Shown: positions 6,019-9,763 of the stretch, piece after piece
Layout: each line of letters begins with the position of its first letter
How positions within the stretch are numbered: position 1 is the stretch's first letter
Source of the DNA: CAYXRK01 sp964467615
GTDB lineage: Bacteria; Hydrogenedentota; Hydrogenedentia; Hydrogenedentales; GCA-2746185
Reading direction: 5' to 3'
Length of the DNA: 9,763 nucleotides
Assembly (NCBI GenBank): GCA_964467615.1
Contig: CAYXRK010000182.1
Span: forward strand, 1-9,763
Program-made: the position numbers and the translations under genes
Notes under the pieces: generated by a model
Told to the model about the DNA's origin: nothing
Seen by the model: only the letters and a program-made list of their open reading frames with translations
The model's database searches: none

Positions 6019-7050
6019 ATGATTCGCTTTACATCCGGTTTGTTGCTCGTTTTCACTGGCGCCTTACCCGCCGCCGCCCAATGGATATGGACGCCCGAGA
6101 CCGGGCGCTTCGTAAATCTGAAGCGTCTTCCCAAGGAAACGCCCGAACTGCAAATCGAGTTTGCCCGCAGTCTCATGGTGGGCGGAAAGTTTGGCGATGC
6201 CCTAAAAGAAACCAACAAGTTCCAGGATTTCTACGGTGAATCCGAACTCGCCGACGAAAACCAATTCCTGCGCGGCGAAATCAAGATGCACCAGGAAGAC
6301 TGGCTGCCCGCCGCGCGCGAATTTCAATCCGTGGTGGATAATTATCCCGACAGCGCGTTGTTTGACGATGTGATTAAGAACCAATACGCGATCGGCGATT
6401 CGCTGTTCGAACAAGGCGTTAAGAACATGGAGCGGGCCAAGGACAAGGCCTGGTATCAATTCTGGCGCTATCGTCCGCGGACCAAGCGTCCCCTAAAGCG
6501 CGCGGTCGACGTATACACCATGGTCAAGGGCAATCAGCCGTTCACGCCCGAAGCCGCCCAGGCGCAATACAAGATTGGCCAGAGTTACTTCGCGCGCGAA
6601 GCGTTTCTCGATTCGGCCCTCGAATACCGGCTTGTGCTCGAGCAGTATCCCACGTCCGATTGGGTCGACGAAGCGAGCTACGGATTGATTCAGAGCTACA
6701 AAGCGGCCTCGGTCGCACCCCAATACGATCAGGCGCCCAGTCAACTCGCTATCGACGCGATTGCAGACTTTAAGGGACGTTTTCCGGACGACGCACGGAA
6801 TGAAGAACTCGCGGCGACGAGTGCGGAGTTGAACGAGAAGATTGCGCAGCAGCGCCTCTTGACCGCAAAGTACTACGAGACCCGGCACCTCTGGCGTTCA
6901 ACACGCATCGCGTACGAAACCGTGGTGAACCACTACGCCGTCACCGAGGCAGGCAAGGCCGCGAAGGATTGGCTTGATTCACACTTGCCCGACGAGAGCC
7001 TCATATCCAAATATCTCGGCTTGGCGTCGGCGGCCGGATCGGGGCAATGA
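6019..7050 (+). CDS. bamD: BamD/YfiO-like TPR protein, outer-membrane protein assembly
   Basis: 343 residues. An N-terminal signal peptide (1-20, 'MIRFTSGLLLVFTGALPAAA') ends at an AAA|Q signal peptidase I site. The mature part begins 'WIWTPETGRFVN' and continues with helical TPR-type repeats: ~44-72, 80-110 ('AAREFQSVVDNYPDSALFDD'), 178-212 ('AQYKIGQSYFAREAFLDSAL', then 'YPTSDWVDEA'), and 280-310. The spacing and 'YP.S...D.A' turns are those of BamD, the essential TPR partner of BamA in beta-barrel insertion. It is longer than E. coli BamD (~245 residues) because of a basic, aromatic segment at about 145-160 and an extended C-terminus. Unlike classical BamD it has no lipobox cysteine. It is first in an operon with lptE, which it overlaps by ATGA. 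A related periplasmic TPR protein with another role cannot be excluded. Confidence 0.78.
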   Translation: MIRFTSGLLLVFTGALPAAAQWIWTPETGRFVNLKRLPKETPELQIEFARSLMVGGKFGDALKETNKFQDFYGESELADENQFLRGEIKMHQEDWLPAAREFQSVVDNYPDSALFDDVIKNQYAIGDSLFEQGVKNMERAKDKAWYQFWRYRPRTKRPLKRAVDVYTMVKGNQPFTPEAAQAQYKIGQSYFAREAFLDSALEYRLVLEQYPTSDWVDEASYGLIQSYKAASVAPQYDQAPSQLAIDAIADFKGRFPDDARNEELAATSAELNEKIAQQRLLTAKYYETRHLWRSTRIAYETVVNHYAVTEAGKAAKDWLDSHLPDESLISKYLGLASAAGSGQ

Positions 7051-7607
7051 ACGTTGCGGCGAGGGTCGCGGCGATGGCGTTGGCCGTGCTGTTCGCCGGA
7101 TGCGCGTACACGACCGAAACCACGCTCGACCCGCAGTACCAAACTGTCCACGTAGCACCGTTCCTAAATAACAGCCGCGAGTACGACCTTCAGGCCCCGC
7201 TTACCAACGCGGTCACGCGGAAATTCATCCAGGATGGCCGTCTTCGCGTCGTCCCTAAGGCCGAGGCCGATCTGCTGATCGAAGGCATTATTCTTGGCTA
7301 CGGCCTGCAGGGAATGACCACCGACGAGGACGACGAAGCGACCCAATTCCTGACCGTTGTCAGCGCTGGCGTCCGCCTGACGAACAATCACACCGGCGAA
7401 ATTCTCTGGCAAGACACAGAGATGGCCGGCGAAACGAGTTTCTACACCCGCGCGGCCGGTGCGCCCGCGGACCGGCTGCGAGGCAACGCGGAGACGTTTC
7501 TCCCGGCCGTCCGCTCGTTCCAAACGGCCGAGGAAAACCGCGCCGCCGCCGAGGCGCTCGAGCAACTCGCGTCGGACATTTTCTACCGGACCATCGATCC
7601 GTGGTGA
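7047..7607 (+). CDS. lptE: LptE-like LPS-assembly lipoprotein
   Basis: 186 residues. The lipoprotein signal peptide ends at 'LFAGC' with Cys19 as the lipidated residue; Phe at -3 is slightly off the usual Leu. The mature part has 'VHVAPFLNNSREYDLQAPLT' followed by 'NAVTRKFIQDGRLRVV' and 'ADLLIEGIILGY', the pattern of the LptE/RlpB fold, in which a beta strand, a helix and a second strand pair follow the lipidated N-terminus. LptE plugs the LptD barrel and helps deliver lipopolysaccharide to the outer leaflet, so its presence argues for LPS or a similar glycolipid. The ATG at 7047 overlaps the bamD stop by four bases (ATGA), a sign of translational coupling. The downstream holA starts inside its end; lptE-holA adjacency is also found in E. 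coli, which supports the call. Confidence 0.88.
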   Translation: MNVAARVAAMALAVLFAGCAYTTETTLDPQYQTVHVAPFLNNSREYDLQAPLTNAVTRKFIQDGRLRVVPKAEADLLIEGIILGYGLQGMTTDEDDEATQFLTVVSAGVRLTNNHTGEILWQDTEMAGETSFYTRAAGAPADRLRGNAETFLPAVRSFQTAEENRAAAEALEQLASDIFYRTIDPW

Positions 7608-8635
7608 CGGCCGCCGACCTGATTCAGAACGTCCCCTCGACGCCTGCTCTCGTCTATCTGTTTTGTCCCGGTAAAGGCCTGCGCGCGAAGATGCCGACGT
7701 ACGAGCCTTTTCTCGCCGAACGCGCGGCGGAGCGGCTCGCCCGCGCCCTCGTGCCGCCGGAGAACCGCGACTTCGCCTACGGCGCGTTTTACGCCGACGA
7801 AACGGAACCCGCCGCGATTGTGAACGAAGCCCAGACGGTCCCGTTCCTCTCCGAGCGCCGCGTGGTCCTCGTGCGGAACGCGGAACGGTACAACACCGAG
7901 AGCCAAGCCGGACCGATGATCTCGTATCTCGAATCGCCGAGCGACATCACCGTGATGTTGCTGATTAGCGACAAGATCGACAAGCGAACGAAGTTCTATA
8001 AGGCCTGCGCGAAGTCCGGCGAGGTCGTCGAATGTCCGGCGCTCAACGAACGCGAGGCGATCCAATGGCTCCTACGCGAGGCCCGCGAACAAGGCTGCGC
8101 GATTAACCACGACGCCGCGCAGGAATTGGTCCGCCGCGCAGGCACACGCCTCAGCGACGTTAACAACGCGCTCACCATCGTAATCAACTTCTTGGGGAAA
8201 GACTCGTCCCCCATTACGGCAGAGACCGTCCTCGCCGCGACGGCCGATGTCGCCGAAGACGAGATATGGGCCCTGACAGACGCCATCGCCGCTTCCCGCG
8301 CCGGAGACGCGCTGACCGTTCTCCGCCGCCTAACGGACCTCGGCAAACACCCGGACGAGGTCATCGGCACCATCAACTGGCTGCTCAAGAGCGCATACGC
8401 GGTCGCCAAAACTGACGGCGAGCCGAGCATCAGCCGGTTCGTCGCCGAGAAGGTCCGTCCCCTTGCCGCAAAACTGGGCGTTCCGAAACTGCGCGACGCA
8501 TTCGCGCTTTGCACGTATACGCAGTTCTCGATGCGCAACACCGGCGTCAACGCGGCGCTCGCGCTTGAACTGCTGGTCGTCAAGCTGGCCGCTCCGGCAC
8601 CTGCAAAAGTGGCTAGGCAGCAGGGCCTCACGTAG
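7604..8635 (+). CDS. holA: DNA polymerase III subunit delta (HolA)
   Basis: 343 residues from GTG at 7604. The next GTG upstream (7601) is also in frame, but 7604 forms a GTGA overlap with the lptE stop, matching the ATGA overlap one gene earlier. HolA is the clamp-loader 'wrench' that opens the beta clamp. Visible family features: an AAA+-like N-terminal domain with 'AQTVPFLSERRVVLVRNAER' (~85-104), 'ITVMLLISDKIDKRTKFYKA' (~122-141), 'ECPALNEREAIQWLLREA' (~146-163), then the lid region 'AAQELVRRAGTRLSDVNNAL' and the collar domain with 'AEDEIWALTDAIAASRAGDA'. The segment after the first strand ('CPGKGLRAKMPTYEPFLAER') is longer than the usual 'GeE.yLv' stretch. Delta normally lacks a working Walker A, and none is seen here. 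Length is normal for the family (~340). Confidence 0.93.
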   Translation: MTAADLIQNVPSTPALVYLFCPGKGLRAKMPTYEPFLAERAAERLARALVPPENRDFAYGAFYADETEPAAIVNEAQTVPFLSERRVVLVRNAERYNTESQAGPMISYLESPSDITVMLLISDKIDKRTKFYKACAKSGEVVECPALNEREAIQWLLREAREQGCAINHDAAQELVRRAGTRLSDVNNALTIVINFLGKDSSPITAETVLAATADVAEDEIWALTDAIAASRAGDALTVLRRLTDLGKHPDEVIGTINWLLKSAYAVAKTDGEPSISRFVAEKVRPLAAKLGVPKLRDAFALCTYTQFSMRNTGVNAALALELLVVKLAAPAPAKVARQQGLT

Positions 8636-8954
8636 ATACGTAGGTACGTAGGTACGTAGAGTGAATTCTACGGCACATCTGAGTCCCGGCGTGAGGTGAA
8701 ATCGATCTCCGACCGTTGATATCGTTGGACTTAGCACGGTTGATACTCCATTTTGGCGCCTTTTTGTCGTCAAAACTCCGCTCAAACTCGTCAATTGTCC
8801 GCTTAAAGTCGCGCAAACTCCTTTCTTTTGCGTTTCGTGGGAACCACGGCCCATATCTTGTAGGTCCCATTTTTGAACTCGCATCAATTTTATCGGTCTG
8901 GAGGTTACCTTCGCCTGCGTGACTCCGGTCGGAGAACGTTCTGGTTTTGGGCAT
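8628..8954 (-). CDS. Doubtful small ORF, hypothetical protein
   Basis: From the ATG at 8954 the frame gives 108 residues, basic and charged, with a predicted amphipathic stretch 'LRDFKRTIDEFERSFDDKK' near residue 50 and no signal peptide or membrane helix. For it: AGGAAG at 8960-8965 lies five bases ahead of the ATG, a good ribosome site. Against it: third codon positions show little GC preference, the last residues are encoded by the 8-bp tandem repeats, and the 3' end overlaps holA by 8 bases. I recognise no family. It may be a short-lived or decayed gene or chance reading frame. Confidence 0.25.
   Translation of the reverse strand: MPKTRTFSDRSHAGEGNLQTDKIDASSKMGPTRYGPWFPRNAKERSLRDFKRTIDEFERSFDDKKAPKWSINRAKSNDINGRRSISPHAGTQMCRRIHSTYLRTYVST
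8630..8661 (+). repeat. Four tandem 8-bp repeats at the end of holA
   Basis: Units ACGTAGAT, ACGTAGGT, ACGTAGGT and ACGTAGAG follow one another without gaps. The first begins in the last sense codon of holA and includes its stop (8633-8635). Two units are identical and the outer two differ in the last bases. The final unit overlaps a 6-bp hairpin, CGTAGA/TCTACG (8655-8672). It looks like a simple-sequence tract; a role in termination is unproven. Confidence 0.85.
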
Positions 8955-9006
8955 TTTTTCTTCCTGGAGAAACAACCCTCTCTAGGTTTTAGAGTTTTTG
9001 AAGTGC

Positions 9007-9035
9007 CACCGCAAAGGCACGAAGGACACAGAGGG
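9007..9035 (+). repeat. Dispersed GCAAAGGC repeat, copy 1
   Basis: The sequence around CCGCAAAGGCACGAAGGACA resembles copy 2 about 140 bases downstream, with shared CGCAAAGGC, CGAAG and AGAG blocks. Phrases of this kind recur in intergenic regions of many environmental genomes and give spurious ORFs when translated; that statement is from memory. Confidence 0.5.
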
Positions 9036-9143
9036 TGATGAGAGAACACCCCCTATATATAGAGCCAAGTGTGTTGACCTATTTTTTTGAAAATGGGCCG
9101 GATTTATTGGCGATTTGTCGAGTTTTCGAGGGGGTGGGATTCC

Positions 9144-9172
9144 CTCGCAAAGGCGCGAAGACGCAAAGAGAG
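9144..9172 (+). repeat. Dispersed GCAAAGGC repeat, copy 2
   Basis: The core CGCAAAGGCGCGAAGACGCA is followed by AAGAGAGAG, a near match to copy 1 in the same orientation. Within itself it has a 'GCAAAG' word twice (9147-9152 and 9163-9168). No protein-like frame passes through it. Confidence 0.55.
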
Positions 9173-9239
9173 AGAAATGGGGACGGTGTGCAGCGGCGTT
9201 GGGTGCCGACAGGATGCCGGCGGTACGGACGCGAATGCT

Positions 9240-9763
9240 TCAGCGGCCTGTTAGTCGGCGGAGAAGCGAAGCGCAGGCCGCGGCGAGCCTGCGGAATGGG
9301 GACGCGATGGGCTGCGGGAGCTTCCGTTCTGCGGTCAGTTGCGCCACGAGTTCGTCCAGATTCGGCAAGTTCCCGAAGGCTTCCCACTGCGCTCTGAGTT
9401 GCGGCTTCACGGCTTCGGGCGCGGCGCGGTAGGTGATGATGAAGTTTGTCACGGTTATCCTCGTGTAGTGTTCATCGTTCGAGACGAGATAAATTGCCAG
9501 AGCCTTCAAATACCAAGCTCCGGCTTTCTCATAGTCTTGCCGGTCGTCGGCCACGCTTCCTAGTTGATAATAGGTGATCGCCGCGCCATGTTCGTTCCCG
9601 AGCCGCTCTTTTATTTCCATGCTCTTGCGGTACCAACCCTCCGCGGCGTCGTAGTCCCGCCGCTCCTGCGCCACTCGGCCCAGTTGGTGATACGTGTTCG
9701 CCGCGCCCGGTTCGTTTCCGAGCCGCTCTTTTATTTCCAGGCTCTTGCGGTACCAGCCTTCTG
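9240..9763 (-). CDS. Tandem TPR protein, C-terminal part (enters from right edge)
   Basis: The minus-strand frame is open from the window edge to a TGA at 9240-9242; the start lies beyond 9763. The visible ~174 residues begin with 40-residue repeats of the form 'WYRKSLEIKERLGNE.GAA' plus 'TYHQLGRVAQERRDYDAAEG', the TPR variety common in large bacterial TPR/NB-ARC-type regulators and signalling proteins. Two full repeats and a weaker third ('WYLKALAIYLVSNDEHYTRI') are seen, then a C-terminal tail with 'LPNLDELVAQLTAERKLP' and a basic end 'RRLAAACASLLRRLTGR'. Adjacent repeats are also very similar in DNA, offset by exactly 120 bases. TPRs mediate protein binding; which effector domain, if any, sits at the N-terminus cannot be known from this window. 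A GTG at 9674 is internal, not a start. Confidence 0.85.
   Translation of the reverse strand, partial: EGWYRKSLEIKERLGNEPGAANTYHQLGRVAQERRDYDAAEGWYRKSMEIKERLGNEHGAAITYYQLGSVADDRQDYEKAGAWYLKALAIYLVSNDEHYTRITVTNFIITYRAAPEAVKPQLRAQWEAFGNLPNLDELVAQLTAERKLPQPIASPFRRLAAACASLLRRLTGR
9591..9763 (-). repeat. 120-bp tandem DNA repeat inside the TPR gene
   Basis: Bases 9591-9643 and 9711-9763 align with a 120-base offset and differ at five of 53 positions by my count; the rest of the unit is less alike. The close match indicates recent duplication of a TPR unit, as expected for repeat arrays that expand and contract. Confidence 0.75.

Larger units (their letters stand above)
8636..9239. other. Gene-poor, lower-GC tract with repeats
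   Basis: About 600 bases with no confident gene. From about 8690 to 9120 the sequence is visibly richer in A/T than the flanking genes, with T-runs near 8761 and 9081 and a perfect palindrome CTATATATAG at 9053-9062. It contains the 8-bp repeat array, one doubtful minus-strand ORF (8628-8954) and two copies of a dispersed GCAAAGGC repeat. It may be decayed or recently acquired sequence. Confidence 0.55.

Noticed and set aside
8330..9049. Minus-strand open frame of 239 codons
   Set aside because: It runs antisense through the holA 3' end, the tandem 8-mers and a dispersed repeat; the product has no consistent composition and no ribosome site was seen.
9035..9397. Plus-strand open frame through the right intergenic region
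   Set aside because: It passes through the dispersed repeat and then antisense to the TPR gene; the repeat-derived translation 'RKGAKTQRE' is a familiar spurious product.
9524..9763. 120-base spaced repeats resembling an array
   Set aside because: Not CRISPR: the repeats are contiguous, in coding frame and encode 40-residue TPR units, with no spacers.

Overview
The window reads as ordinary chromosome from a Gram-negative (diderm) bacterium of fairly high GC. Evidence for two membranes comes from a BamD-like TPR protein and an LptE-type lipoprotein, both of which serve outer-membrane assembly. A prepilin-like protein with an 'AFSLIELL' signature (Ala instead of Gly before the cleavage site), the 40-residue-repeat TPR protein at the right edge and the dispersed 'GCAAAGGC' intergenic repeats remind me of Planctomycetota/PVC or Hydrogenedentota-like genomes. 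That placement is an inference from style, not a database result. No phage, IS, CRISPR, tRNA or rRNA was seen.

Layout from left to right. (1) 1-1950, minus strand: a MarR-family regulator followed 18 bp later by an LplT-like MFS transporter whose C-terminus is fused to a PlsC acyltransferase domain and runs off the left edge. A strong promoter with a 13-bp palindrome in its spacer lies in front of marR and suggests autoregulation of this lipid-handling operon. (2) 1980-2713, plus strand: a stand-alone pseudopilin-like gene, divergent from marR, with its own promoter candidate. (3) 2732-5711, minus strand: mtfA (zinc peptidase), a small TPR protein with a C-terminal membrane anchor, tatC and a TatA/B-family gene. 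The last two form a tight pair for folded-protein export. A hairpin sits between the convergent pseudopilin and tat genes. (4) 5712-8635, plus strand: a leader containing a hairpin, then bamD-like, lptE and holA, joined by 4-bp ATGA and (probably) GTGA stop/start overlaps. This is a translationally coupled operon that mixes outer-membrane biogenesis with the clamp-loader delta subunit. (5) 8630-9239: a tract of lower GC with four tandem 8-bp repeats at the end of holA, a doubtful small minus-strand ORF and two copies of a dispersed repeat. (6) 9240-9763, minus strand: the C-terminal part of a tandem TPR protein entering from the right edge.

Most genes are core cell-envelope functions. The parts most worth a second look are the MarR-controlled transporter/acyltransferase fusion with its visible operator, the BamD-like protein that lacks a lipobox, and the repeat-rich tract downstream of holA. 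I did not find a convincing previously undescribed system.
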